From: Planctomycetota bacterium | Lineage (GTDB): Bacteria; Planctomycetota; UBA11346 | Reading direction: 5' to 3' | Assembly: GCA_022841245.1 (NCBI GenBank) | Contig: JALHRW010000034.1 | Span: forward strand, 1 to 33,046 | DNA: 33,046 bases | Shown: in pieces, positions 7,710 through 15,385 of the stretch | Numbering within the stretch: position 1 is the stretch's first letter | How the letters are laid out: the number at the start of each line of letters is the position of its first letter | Made by a program: the position numbers and the translations under genes | The notes under the pieces: model-generated | Told to the model about the DNA's origin: nothing | Database searches by the model: none | Seen by the model: only the letters and a program-made list of their open reading frames with translations

Positions 7710-8930
7710 ATGCCACGCTTTACCGCCACTCCCTTACTCCTCGCCCTCGCTGCTGGAGCCCCGCTCGCCGCCTTGGAGGTGGCTGATGACACCGTCAAGC
7801 TCGGCCTCGGCCTGTACATGCAGGTCCGCGCCGAAGTGATCCAGGCTGAGGACAGCGCTGGCGACGCATGGAACGCCACTGAAGGCATGGCGGGACAGAA
7901 CGACACAGCCGACATGTACCTGCGCCGCTTCCGTCCGATCTTCAAGGGCAGCTATCAGGACACCTGGCTGTTCTCGCTGGGCCTCGCCGCCGACAACTGG
8001 GGTCGCACCAATTCGAGCAACGGCCTTACCCTCGACCACGGCTGGCTCGGCGCCAAGTACGACGCCTTCGGCTGGAAGCACCAGACCAGCTGGGGCAAGC
8101 AGCAGTCCGACTTCAACAGCGCTGGCGCCCGCACGGCCGCCTGCCTGTTCCCGACCCAGCGGCCCACCGCCATGATGGTCAACATGAACGCGCTGGGCGT
8201 CTGCCACACCGCCAAGCTCGACACCGTGACGGTCAGCCTGACGGCGATGAGCAACGTCGGCGATGATTCCGCCACCCCCACCACCGAGGGCGAGGGCCTG
8301 TTCTACGCCGCCCGCGTCGAGTGGAACGGCACCGGTGACTTCAAGAACACCAAGTGGCAGGAATCCTACGTCGGCGCCGAGGGCAAGGGCATCACCATCG
8401 CCGCAGAGCTCGGCACCAACATCAACGACAAGGTCGCGGATGCGGACGTGATCACGGCGGGCGTCCAGCCCGGCAGCATCGACACGTTGGTCTATGGCAT
8501 CGAGGCCCTGCTGCACATGGATGCGCTCACCGCGCTGGTCGAATACCGCGCCATGTCCCGTTCGGGCGGGCTGGACTCGGGTTCCGAGGCCGATGATGCC
8601 AAGTCGAGCGCCATCGTCGTGCAGGCTGGCTACGCCTTCCCGCTGAGCGGAGGCACGGTGCTGGAGGCCGCGGCCCGCTTCGCCAAGGTCGACCTGATCA
8701 CCGATATCGATGGCGACACCGCCAACTACGGCGTTGCTCCCACCGGCTTCACCGCCATGCCCGACAACGCCGGTTCCGGCCGGATCATCGACCTGGGCGT
8801 GAACTGGTACATCAAGGGCCACAACAACAAGATGGGCCTGATGGTCGAACTGTGGGAGGGCGAGGAGCCCGCCACCGGCGACAACCCCAGTGCGACCGCC
8901 ATCCGTCTGCAGCACCAGCTGACCTTCTGA
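7710..8930 (+). CDS. Outer-membrane porin, phosphate-selective porin O/P-like
   Basis: A 406-residue protein with a signal peptide (MPRFTATPLLLALAAGAPLAA, cleavage near residue 21) and a C-terminal phenylalanine (HQLTF), the usual end of an outer-membrane beta-barrel. Alternating amphipathic strands run throughout. The C-terminal LGVNWYIKGHNNKMGLMVE matches the 'GLNYYLxGHxxKLQ' strand pair of OprO/OprP-type porins, and YLRRFRPIFKG near residue 71 matches their 'RRARxxxxG' strand. Family members pass anions such as phosphate or polyphosphate; specificity here is not readable. It is a paralogue of the porin at 9016-10251, with which it converges. The start follows a good AGGAGG-type ribosome site. 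The protein is richer in Asp/Glu than Lys/Arg, which does not favour strong anion selectivity. Confidence 0.85.
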   Translation: MPRFTATPLLLALAAGAPLAALEVADDTVKLGLGLYMQVRAEVIQAEDSAGDAWNATEGMAGQNDTADMYLRRFRPIFKGSYQDTWLFSLGLAADNWGRTNSSNGLTLDHGWLGAKYDAFGWKHQTSWGKQQSDFNSAGARTAACLFPTQRPTAMMVNMNALGVCHTAKLDTVTVSLTAMSNVGDDSATPTTEGEGLFYAARVEWNGTGDFKNTKWQESYVGAEGKGITIAAELGTNINDKVADADVITAGVQPGSIDTLVYGIEALLHMDALTALVEYRAMSRSGGLDSGSEADDAKSSAIVVQAGYAFPLSGGTVLEAAARFAKVDLITDIDGDTANYGVAPTGFTAMPDNAGSGRIIDLGVNWYIKGHNNKMGLMVELWEGEEPATGDNPSATAIRLQHQLTF

Positions 8931-8955
8931 TCTCGTCGCACTGACGTGGACAAGC

Positions 8956-8986
8956 ACGCACCCCGCCGGATCCCGGCGGGGTGCGT
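8956..8986. terminator. Bidirectional hairpin terminator between the convergent porins
   Basis: A perfect 14-base-pair stem (8956-8969 with 8973-8986) and a three-base loop (ATC), followed on the plus strand by a short T-rich run (CGTTTCATC). It sits centrally between the two porin stops, so it can serve both transcripts. The minus-strand side lacks a clear U-tract. Confidence 0.8.
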
Positions 8987-9015
8987 CGTTTCATCAACTT
9001 GCCGTCAGGCGCAGA

Positions 9016-10251
9016 TCAGAAGGACAGGCCCCACTGGAAGCGCAGGACGTCGGCCTTGGCGGCGACGTATTCGCTGGGATTGCCGAGCATGACGCCGTCC
9101 TCGGCACGCCAGTGCTGCCAGGAGAGCTGCAGTTTGTTGCTGTGGCCGTGGATGTAGTAGTTGAGGCCGAGATCCCAGCTGTACCCGGAGCCGCCGTACT
9201 CGCTGGTGCCGTAGTTGCCGGTCTCGCCGGTGTCGGCGTCGGCATCCAGCTTGGTCCAGCGGAAGGCCGGCTCGAGGATCTGGTCGCCCATCGGCAGGGC
9301 GTAGCCGATCTGGATCAGGTAGCAGGTGCCGACATTGGTGTCGTCTGCGATGACGCTGTTCTTGGTGCGGGTGATCATCTGGCGCCATTCCGCCAGGGCG
9401 GTGATGGCATCCATGTGGCCGAGGATCTCGAAACCGTAGGCGGTCTGGTTGACCGTCTGGGTGGCCGAGGTGTTGTTGGAGTCGTTGATGCCGTATTCGG
9501 CCGAGACCAGGACGCCCTTGCCTTCCTTGCCGAGGAAGGACTCGACCGTCTTCATGTGGCCCTTCTCGTCCGAGTCGAAGGCGATGACCTGGACGCGGCT
9601 GCCGATGAACAGGCCTTCGCCCTGGTCGGCGGTGCCTTCGCCGGCGGCGTTCTGGTTGTCGCCGGTGTTGTTCTGCGCATCGACGCCCCAGGTGACCTTC
9701 TTGTGGCTCAGCTTGTAGCCGACGCCGACGCCACGCGGACCGACCATGCCGGCGGTGGCGCGCTCGGTCGGGAAGAGGAACGAACTCGAGGAGAAGGCGG
9801 CGGACGCACCGTTGAACCAGGCGTAGTCGAGGCCCATGCGGACGCCGTGTTCGATGCCGAGGTCCTCCTGCTTGATGATGCGTTCGATGAAGGCGTAGTG
9901 GGTCTGCGGGGTGCGGCCAGCCGTGCCGGTGGTGGAGGTCTGGTTGTTCTTGTCCTGGTTGTCGGTGCGCATCAGGTAGGCGAACTTGTATTCGCCCTTC
10001 CAGGTGCCGGCGAAGCCGATGCGGGCGCGGCGGACGTAGAAGTCCATGACGTCCGATTCGCTGTTGGCTGCGCTTTCCGGCACGTTGTACGCCTGGTTGT
10101 CATTGCCCTGGGCCCAGCCCTTCTCAGCGCGGACCTGCAGCTGGAGCTTGAGACCGAGGCTCAGGTCGTCGTCCTTGACCGACAGGGCGTGCATGCCCGG
10201 CGCGGCGGCGAGAGCGGCGATGACGAGGAGGGTGGGGGAGGTGTGCTTCAC
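9016..10251 (-). CDS. Second outer-membrane porin, phosphate-selective porin O/P-like
   Basis: A 411-residue barrel protein with a signal peptide ending near GMHA (residue 22) and a C-terminal WGLSF, the terminal phenylalanine of outer-membrane proteins. It carries DFYVRRARIGFAGTWKGEYK near residue 70, a hallmark strand of the OprO/OprP family, and LGLNYYIHGHSNKLQLSWQ near the end. It aligns in order with the porin at 7710 (shared FPTERATAGMV versus FPTQRPTAMMV, and EGLFIGSRV versus EGLFYAARV), so the two are diverged paralogues. GTG 10251 follows AGGAG six bases upstream. The 98-base gap to the LptE-like gene is long enough for its own promoter and holds an 11-base-spaced direct repeat. Confidence 0.87.
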   Translation of the reverse strand: MKHTSPTLLVIAALAAAPGMHALSVKDDDLSLGLKLQLQVRAEKGWAQGNDNQAYNVPESAANSESDVMDFYVRRARIGFAGTWKGEYKFAYLMRTDNQDKNNQTSTTGTAGRTPQTHYAFIERIIKQEDLGIEHGVRMGLDYAWFNGASAAFSSSSFLFPTERATAGMVGPRGVGVGYKLSHKKVTWGVDAQNNTGDNQNAAGEGTADQGEGLFIGSRVQVIAFDSDEKGHMKTVESFLGKEGKGVLVSAEYGINDSNNTSATQTVNQTAYGFEILGHMDAITALAEWRQMITRTKNSVIADDTNVGTCYLIQIGYALPMGDQILEPAFRWTKLDADADTGETGNYGTSEYGGSGYSWDLGLNYYIHGHSNKLQLSWQHWRAEDGVMLGNPSEYVAAKADVLRFQWGLSF

Positions 10252-10310
10252 GGGGGCTCCTGGAAGGGGCGGTGGGTTGCTCGTGATGAGCGGGCAACCT
10301 CCGGACCTTC

Positions 10311-10328
10311 ATGAAGGAGCGGTGAAGC
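10311..10328 (-). promoter_or_regulatory. Direct repeat with 11-base period upstream of the second porin
   Basis: On the minus strand the sequence reads GCTTCAC, four bases, CCTTCAT, i.e. two 7-base units with a 4-base spacer. That spacing is the architecture of PhoB boxes, although the bases match the enterobacterial CTGTCAT unit only partly. It overlaps a 12-base perfect palindrome, CCTTCATGAAGG (10306-10317). The position about 60 bases before GTG 10251 would suit an activator. Confidence 0.3.
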
Positions 10329-10349
10329 GTTGATGTATCTTTGACGAGC

Positions 10350-10832
10350 CTATGGGGTCGAAGCCAGCCAACGCGCGAGCACGTCGGCCGCATCCTTGGC
10401 CGCGGCCTGCACCGCCAGCTGCTCTTCCGCACGGCTGCCGGCGTAGCCGGTGCCACTACCTTTCCAGGTGCGCGTGCCGGCGCTGGACACCAGCAGGGCC
10501 GAGACGTCCATGCGGTAACGCCAGCGCGAGGCGATGCCGCGGGCGTCGTCGGCGGTGGCGGCGAAGTCGTCCTTGTCGATCGACAACTCGAGGCGGGCGG
10601 CGCCATCGCCGCGCACCTGCCAGCCGGTGCGATACGCGATCGCGTCACCGACCGCGGCCTGCAGGTCGAGTCCGGCGCGCGGCAGACGGCCCTGGTCGGC
10701 GACGATGGCGATCCGCACCGCGCCGGTCTGCGGTGCGGGCGAGGCGACGCGCCACGAGCAGGCCGACAACAGCAGCACTGCCCCCAGGACCGCGGGCTTC
10801 AGCCCGCGTCGAAAAAGCGCTGCTCCGCTCAT
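10350..10832 (-). CDS. LptE-like LPS-assembly lipoprotein
   Basis: A 160-residue lipoprotein with a canonical lipobox, LSAC (Cys25). The mature part follows the LptE layout: a short strand (VRIAIVAD), a helix with DLQAAVGDAIAYRTGWQV, strands ARLELSID and RWRYRMDVSALLV, and a final long helix (EEQLAVQAAAKDAADVLARWL). LptE plugs the LptD barrel and helps place lipopolysaccharide in the outer leaflet. Family sequences are very divergent, so the call rests on length, lipobox, fold order and context. Its ATG overlaps the stop of the BamD-like gene (ATGA), placing two outer-membrane assembly factors side by side. It is the last gene of the 15327-10350 run. Confidence 0.6.
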   Translation of the reverse strand: MSGAALFRRGLKPAVLGAVLLLSACSWRVASPAPQTGAVRIAIVADQGRLPRAGLDLQAAVGDAIAYRTGWQVRGDGAARLELSIDKDDFAATADDARGIASRWRYRMDVSALLVSSAGTRTWKGSGTGYAGSRAEEQLAVQAAAKDAADVLARWLASTP

Positions 10833-11968
10833 CGCCCGAGCTGCCCGGCCGGGGCCGGCAGCTGTTCGGCCAGTTGCTGCGCCTGCGCTGCCTGCAGCGA
10901 AGCGCGGTCCCGCTTGATGACGGCTGCCGCGTAGTAGCGGGCGCCGCTGTCCGGATCGTTGAGTTCAGTCGGCTTCTTCAGCCAGGCCATCCACGACGGC
11001 CGGGTACGGCGGGAATACCATATCGCCACCGACAGGTCGCGGTCCTGCAGCCAGCCGCCGATACGCTTGCGGTAGGCGGCGACCAGCGCGGCGCGGCCGG
11101 GATCGCCGCCGGCTTCGAGCTCGGCGAGGTCGACCAGGTCGCGCGCGTCGAGCAAGGTGCCGACGTCGTAGTCCGACCCCTTGTAGGTCACCAGATGCGA
11201 CAGTGCCTGTTCGAGGATCGCATCGAAGACCATCTGGCTGTCGGGGAAGCGCTCGATGAAGTCCTCGTAGGCGCGACGGGCCTTCCAGCGGTCCTCCTTG
11301 TCGCCGGAGATCAGCAGGGTGCGGGCGAGGCCGAGGGCGGCGCGCGGGGCGATGTCATCGCGATCGCCGTGCTGCGAGAGGAAGCGGAACACGTCATCGA
11401 GGTCGAAGATGAAGCCGCGTCCGTCGATGCTCACCACCTGGCGCGGATCCTCGGCCTCGAGGTTGACCATGGCTTCAAACTGCTGCAGACGCTCGGCCAT
11501 CTCCAGGGTGGTGATCATGGCGGTGCGCAAATCGCCGTAGTCGGGCAGGTAGTGCCACAACCGCTCCAGCTCGTTCAGCGCCCCGCGCACCTCGCCGCGT
11601 TCGGCCCGGCAGTCGAGCATGAAATGGAGCAGCTTGCCGGCGTGGATGCTGTAGGGCTTCTCCTCGAACGCATCATCGGCGATCCATTGGGCGCGGGTCT
11701 GCCGGCTGATCAGCCAGAGCTGGTACCAGGTCCGTCCGCCAGCAGTGCGCATGCGCTCGGCCCGGGCGAGTTCGGCCAGGACCCAGGCGTCGGCGGCCGG
11801 ATCGGGAGTGGCGGTGGCGTGGCCGAGGCGGTAATCGGCCGCCTCGCGCATGAAGGTGCTGGTGCGGCGCTCGTCCTGCTCGGTGGAGTCGAGGGCATCG
11901 GCGCTCTGCAGCTTGGGGTCGGCGGCCAGCGCACAGGTCGCCAGCAGGAGGAACAGGAACCAGCGCAT
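10829..11968 (-). CDS. BamD/YfiO-like TPR outer-membrane assembly protein
   Basis: A 379-residue exported, helix-repeat protein. The N-terminus (MRWFLFLLLATCALAADPK) is a signal peptide; Cys12 sits in LATC, a poor lipobox, so lipidation is uncertain. Central helices pair as TPR-like units, best seen in LARTLLISGDKEDRWKARRA followed by YEDFIERFPDSQMVFDAILE, which resembles the 'AxxxYxxFIxxYPxSxxxxxA' BamD repeat. It ends with RYYAAAVIKRDRASLQAAQA, like the C-terminal helices of BamD-type proteins. BamD supports BamA in inserting barrel proteins. The protein is longer than E. coli BamD (about 245 residues), with an extra N-terminal region, so it may be a relative rather than the true BamD. It overlaps the LptE-like gene by four bases. 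Confidence 0.55.
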   Translation of the reverse strand: MRWFLFLLLATCALAADPKLQSADALDSTEQDERRTSTFMREAADYRLGHATATPDPAADAWVLAELARAERMRTAGGRTWYQLWLISRQTRAQWIADDAFEEKPYSIHAGKLLHFMLDCRAERGEVRGALNELERLWHYLPDYGDLRTAMITTLEMAERLQQFEAMVNLEAEDPRQVVSIDGRGFIFDLDDVFRFLSQHGDRDDIAPRAALGLARTLLISGDKEDRWKARRAYEDFIERFPDSQMVFDAILEQALSHLVTYKGSDYDVGTLLDARDLVDLAELEAGGDPGRAALVAAYRKRIGGWLQDRDLSVAIWYSRRTRPSWMAWLKKPTELNDPDSGARYYAAAVIKRDRASLQAAQAQQLAEQLPAPAGQLGR

Positions 11969-11987
11969 GGCCGGGCAGTCTGCCGGC

Positions 11988-12335
11988 TCAGGTCCGCCGC
12001 GCCACCCGCCAGATCAGGCGGGTCGCCCCGGTCCCGCCGGCGGCCAGGGCGTCCAGGATCCGTCGCGTGCAGGTGGTGCGCAGCTCGGCCAGCAGCACGC
12101 CGTCGGCGACCTCCAGGGTCAGCGTCCCGGCGCGCATGGCGATGGCCTTCACCTTGCCGTGGGCGCCATCCGGCAGGGCCGCCTTGAGCGCGGTGTTCAC
12201 CCGGGTGAAGCGCCGCATGGCGGCGAACTCGGGGCTGTGGCGGAAGTCCTCGACCACGTTGCCCAGCGGCGCGGCGCGGCGCCAGCCGTCGCGCGGCCTG
12301 GCCGCCAGGGCGCGATCGCGCTCGGGCGTGCTCAC
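11988..12335 (-). CDS. DUF721 / DciA-like protein
   Basis: A 115-residue small basic protein. The C-terminal half (ALPDGAHGKVKAIAMRAGTL, then TLEVADGVLLAELRTTCTRR and ILDALAAGG) has the KH-like pattern of DUF721: a 'xxLxVxVxxxxWxxELxxxxxxLLxxLN' sequence in which the usual Trp is replaced by Leu. DUF721 proteins include DciA, which helps load the replicative helicase DnaB where DnaC/DnaI are absent. The N-terminal half is short, with a possible helix around FRHSPEFAAMRRFTRVNTAL. GTG 12335 overlaps the stop of the HAD gene. The conserved region is convincing, but the loading function is by family analogy. Confidence 0.65.
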   Translation of the reverse strand: MSTPERDRALAARPRDGWRRAAPLGNVVEDFRHSPEFAAMRRFTRVNTALKAALPDGAHGKVKAIAMRAGTLTLEVADGVLLAELRTTCTRRILDALAAGGTGATRLIWRVARRT

Positions 12336-13072
12336 AGGCGCTCCGCGATCCCCGCGATCTCGTCCAGGCGCAGGATCTCGGCGTCGGGAGCGCAGGCGTC
12401 GAGCAGCTCTTCGGGGTAGATGCGTTCGGTGCGGCGCAGGCAGGTGCGCAGGCCGAAGCGCCGGCCGCCTTCGACGTCGCGCATCGGATGGTCGCCGACA
12501 TGGAGGATCTCGGCGGGGGCGCAACCGGCTTGGCGGATGGCGTCGTGGTAGTGGTCGGGGTGCGGCTTGATCCGTCCGACCTCGCAGGACAGCGAGTAGA
12601 AGTCGAGGTGCGGCGCCAGGCCGTGGCGCTGGAACCAGCGGCGCACGGCGAAGCCCGGCCATGGCACGTGCGAGAGGATGCCGATGCGGTAGCGGCCGTG
12701 CAGCGCGGCGAGCGCCGGCAGCGACTCGTCGAGGGGGATGACCGTGTCGGTCATGCGGTCCCAGGCGCGCTCCAGCGCACCGGCCAGGCGCGGATCGTCG
12801 ACCGACAGGCCGGTGGCGCTGATCCAGCCGCGCATCAGCGCGGGGAAGTCCATCTCGCGCTGCTCGGGATTCCTCGCCGCGTCGGCGGTGAGGTTCCATT
12901 CCGCCTGCAGTTCGCGCAGGCAGGCCTCGACCCAGGCCAGGTCGGCGCGTCCGCCCAGCACGGTGATGTCGCCGGCCAGCCGGCGCAGCAGGCGGCGCTC
13001 GGTGGCGATGTAGGGCATGCCCCAGTTGACCGCCAGGGTGTCGCCCCAGTCGAAGGTGATGACCTTGATCAC
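12332..13072 (-). CDS. HAD-superfamily hydrolase
   Basis: A 246-residue cytoplasmic phosphatase-like protein. Motif I is FDWGDTL (Asp8 as nucleophile, then a second Asp at +3 instead of the common +2). Motif II is ILSHVPWPG with the serine, motif III lysine is in GRIKPHPDHYHDAI, and motif IV is VGDHPMRDVEGGRRFGLRT. A helical cap lies between residues 20 and 110, so this is a subclass I enzyme. Substrates of such proteins are small phosphoesters; none can be assigned. It overlaps PlsY upstream (GTGA) and the DUF721 gene downstream (GTGA), so all three should be co-translated. GTG 13072 is the only reasonable start, since MIKVITFDWGDT begins right at the first strand. Confidence 0.85.
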   Translation of the reverse strand: MIKVITFDWGDTLAVNWGMPYIATERRLLRRLAGDITVLGGRADLAWVEACLRELQAEWNLTADAARNPEQREMDFPALMRGWISATGLSVDDPRLAGALERAWDRMTDTVIPLDESLPALAALHGRYRIGILSHVPWPGFAVRRWFQRHGLAPHLDFYSLSCEVGRIKPHPDHYHDAIRQAGCAPAEILHVGDHPMRDVEGGRRFGLRTCLRRTERIYPEELLDACAPDAEILRLDEIAGIAERL

Positions 13073-13674
13073 GTCCGCTTCTCACGCATCTGACCGACGA
13101 ACTTGGCGAAATTGCTGCGGTGCTTGACCAGCACGAGCGCGGCGAGCAGGGCGAGGAAGCCGAGGGTGGGCCATTGCCACGGCCGGGCGGTGACGAGGTA
13201 GGCCGGTACCGCCGAGATCGCCGCGATGATCGAGGCTGGCCCGACCGCGTCGCTGCGCTTCAGCCGCAGCATCAGCCAGCACAGCAGCCAGGCGGTCAGC
13301 CAGCAGCCGAAGATCATGCCAGCGGCGAGCGGGGCGAGGCCGATCAGGACGCCCAGGCTGGTCGCCACCGCCTTGCCGCCCTTGAAGCCATGGAAGCAGG
13401 TGAAGACGTGGCCGAGCACCGCCGCGGTGGCGACCGCGATCGGCAGCCAGGGATCATGCGCCTGATGCGAGGCCAGCACCGGCAGCGTGCCCTTGGCGAT
13501 GTCGAGGACGAAGACGGCGGCGAACCAGTGCCAGCCGAGGACGCGCCCCGCGTTGGTCGCGCCGAGGTTGCCGCTGCCTTCCTTGCGCAGGTCCTTGCCC
13601 TTGATGCGGCCGGCCCAGTAGGCGAAGGATACGGAACCGAGGAGGTAGGCGGCGGGGACGAGGAGCCACCACAT
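13069..13674 (-). CDS. plsY: Glycerol-3-phosphate acyltransferase PlsY
   Basis: An integral membrane enzyme that moves an acyl group from acyl-phosphate to glycerol-3-phosphate, the first committed step of phospholipid synthesis in bacteria using the PlsX/PlsY route. The 201-residue length is typical. The three conserved loops are present: GSGNLGATNAGRVLG (about 33-47), GHVFTCFHGFKGGKAVATS (about 88-106) and VLVKHRSNFAKF (about 181-192). Five or so hydrophobic helices separate them. The second loop reads FHGFKGGKA where FLxFKGGKG is usual. It starts three bases after the der stop and overlaps the HAD gene. plsX is not in the window. Confidence 0.95.
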   Translation of the reverse strand: MWWLLVPAAYLLGSVSFAYWAGRIKGKDLRKEGSGNLGATNAGRVLGWHWFAAVFVLDIAKGTLPVLASHQAHDPWLPIAVATAAVLGHVFTCFHGFKGGKAVATSLGVLIGLAPLAAGMIFGCWLTAWLLCWLMLRLKRSDAVGPASIIAAISAVPAYLVTARPWQWPTLGFLALLAALVLVKHRSNFAKFVGQMREKRT

Positions 13675-13677
13675 GGC

Positions 13678-15327
13678 CTAGCGCCTCTTGCCCTTGCCCT
13701 TGCGCTGCCTCTCCGGCGATTTGCCGAGGCGCACGTTGGGTACGGCCTGCTTGTGCTCGCCCAGGGCGAGGTCCTGGTCCTCGTCGTTCTCGTCCTTGCC
13801 CGAGCGCCGCGCCAGCGCCTTGCGCGCCGGGCCGATCAGCTCGACGTCGTCGAGCGCGCCGGCCGCGTCCATGCGGCGGTGGCGGTCCTCCTTGCGCTTG
13901 TCGATCGCCATGCGCACCGGCAGGACCAGGCCGGCGTTGCGTTCGGCCTTGTTGCGGCCGCGCACGACGCGGTGCTTGTCCTCCTGCTCGTGGAAGCGGC
14001 TGTCGCGCGCCTTGAACAGGATGCGCAACGGGACGCGGGCGAACTCCGGCACCTGGGCGCGGATGAAGTGCTCGAGGAAGCGCGAGTAGCCGGGCTCGAT
14101 CCAGTCGGTGCGGTTGACGAAGACGATCAGGGTCGGCGGCTGGGTTTCGGCCTGGGTCGCGTAATAGATCTTGGTCGGTGCCGGGCCGACCTTCCTGGGC
14201 CGGCGCTGGCGCACCGCCGCCTCGACCACCTCGTTGAGGCGGCTGGTGATGATGCGGTGCTTGGCCTCCTCCTTCAGCTCGACCGCGATGGTCAGCAGCT
14301 GGTCGACGTCGAGGCCGGTGAGGGCGCAGGTGAACACCGCCGGGGCGTAGCCGAGGCCGGGCAGGCGGTCCTTCAGCCAGGTCAGGTAGGTCTGCTTGCT
14401 GGCGTGCGACAGCTGGGCTATGTCCCACTTGTTGACCACCAGGATGGTCGGCTTGCCTTCGACCTCGACGAAGCGGGCGATCTTCTTGTCGACCGCGGCG
14501 ATCTCGTCGCTGGCGTCGATCACCAGCAGCACGACGTCGGCGCGGCGGATGGCGCGCTCGGTGCGGCAGGCGCTGAAGAACTCGAGGTCGTCCTCGATCA
14601 TCTGGGTGCGCTTGCGCAGGCCGGCGGTGTCGATCAGGGTGAAGGCGGCGCCGTCCTTCTCCAGCGCCACGTCGACCGCGTCGCGGGTGGTGCCGGGCAG
14701 GTCGGCGACGATGACGCGCTGGTCGTGGCACAGGGCGTTGGTCAGCGAGCTCTTGCCGACGTTGCGGCGGCCGACCAGGGCGAGCCGGGTCCGCCCGTCC
14801 TCGGCCTCCTCGGGCGAGCCGTCGTCGCGCATCGCCGGCAGGTCCTTGGCCAGGCGTTCGAGCAGGCCGTGCAGGCCGGTGGCCTGCGCCGCGCTGATGG
14901 TCAGCGGCTCGCCCAGGCCGAGGTTCATGAACTGGAAGGCCTGCGGCTCGAGCCCGTCGTGGTCGACCTTGTTGACCACCAGGATGACGCGCTCGTGGTG
15001 CTTGCGCAGGGTGGCGGCGATGTCCTTGTCGAGCGGCAGCAGGCCGTCGCGCACGTCGACCAGGAAGATGATGCGGTCGGCGGTGGCGATGGCGCGCTCG
15101 ACCTGCTTGTAGACGTCGCTCTCCAGCTTGCGCTCGTCGACCACGCCGATGCCGCCGGTGTCGACCAGGTCGAAGCGCACCTCGTCGCGCCGCACCTGGT
15201 GCAGGATGCGATCGCGCGTGGTCCCCGGCGTGGGGTCGACAATGGCGATGGGCTGACCCACCAACCTGTTGAATAGACTGGACTTGCCGACATTCGGCCG
15301 ACCGACGATAGCTATGGTGGGGCGCAT
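13678..15327 (-). CDS. der: Ribosome-biogenesis GTPase Der (EngA)
   Basis: An essential GTPase with two tandem G domains that assists 50S subunit maturation. First G domain: P-loop GRPNVGKSS (9-17), TPGTTRD, DTGG (56-59), NKVD (119-122). Second: GRRNVGKSS (186-194), LPGTTRD, DTAG (233-236), NKWD (299-302). A KH-like domain follows to about residue 455 (TLIVFVNRTDWIEPGYSRFL, then RVPLRILFKARD). Bacterial Der usually ends near 440-490 residues; this 549-residue protein has an extra ~90-residue charged tail that begins KHRVVRGRNKAERN and ends RQRKGKGKRR. ATG 15327 starts directly at the first strand. It heads the run down to the LptE-like gene. Confidence 0.95.
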   Translation of the reverse strand: MRPTIAIVGRPNVGKSSLFNRLVGQPIAIVDPTPGTTRDRILHQVRRDEVRFDLVDTGGIGVVDERKLESDVYKQVERAIATADRIIFLVDVRDGLLPLDKDIAATLRKHHERVILVVNKVDHDGLEPQAFQFMNLGLGEPLTISAAQATGLHGLLERLAKDLPAMRDDGSPEEAEDGRTRLALVGRRNVGKSSLTNALCHDQRVIVADLPGTTRDAVDVALEKDGAAFTLIDTAGLRKRTQMIEDDLEFFSACRTERAIRRADVVLLVIDASDEIAAVDKKIARFVEVEGKPTILVVNKWDIAQLSHASKQTYLTWLKDRLPGLGYAPAVFTCALTGLDVDQLLTIAVELKEEAKHRIITSRLNEVVEAAVRQRRPRKVGPAPTKIYYATQAETQPPTLIVFVNRTDWIEPGYSRFLEHFIRAQVPEFARVPLRILFKARDSRFHEQEDKHRVVRGRNKAERNAGLVLPVRMAIDKRKEDRHRRMDAAGALDDVELIGPARKALARRSGKDENDEDQDLALGEHKQAVPNVRLGKSPERQRKGKGKRR

Positions 15328-15385
15328 GCGGGGGGCGCGCAGGCTAGCCGTCGGCCCAGGAAGGCCAGCCCGGGCCGCGTCCGGC

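Noticed and set aside
13120-15276. Plus-strand frame of 718 codons opposite der and plsY
   Set aside because: Fully antisense to der and plsY, with low-complexity Val/Leu/Asp/Gln sequence and no domain.
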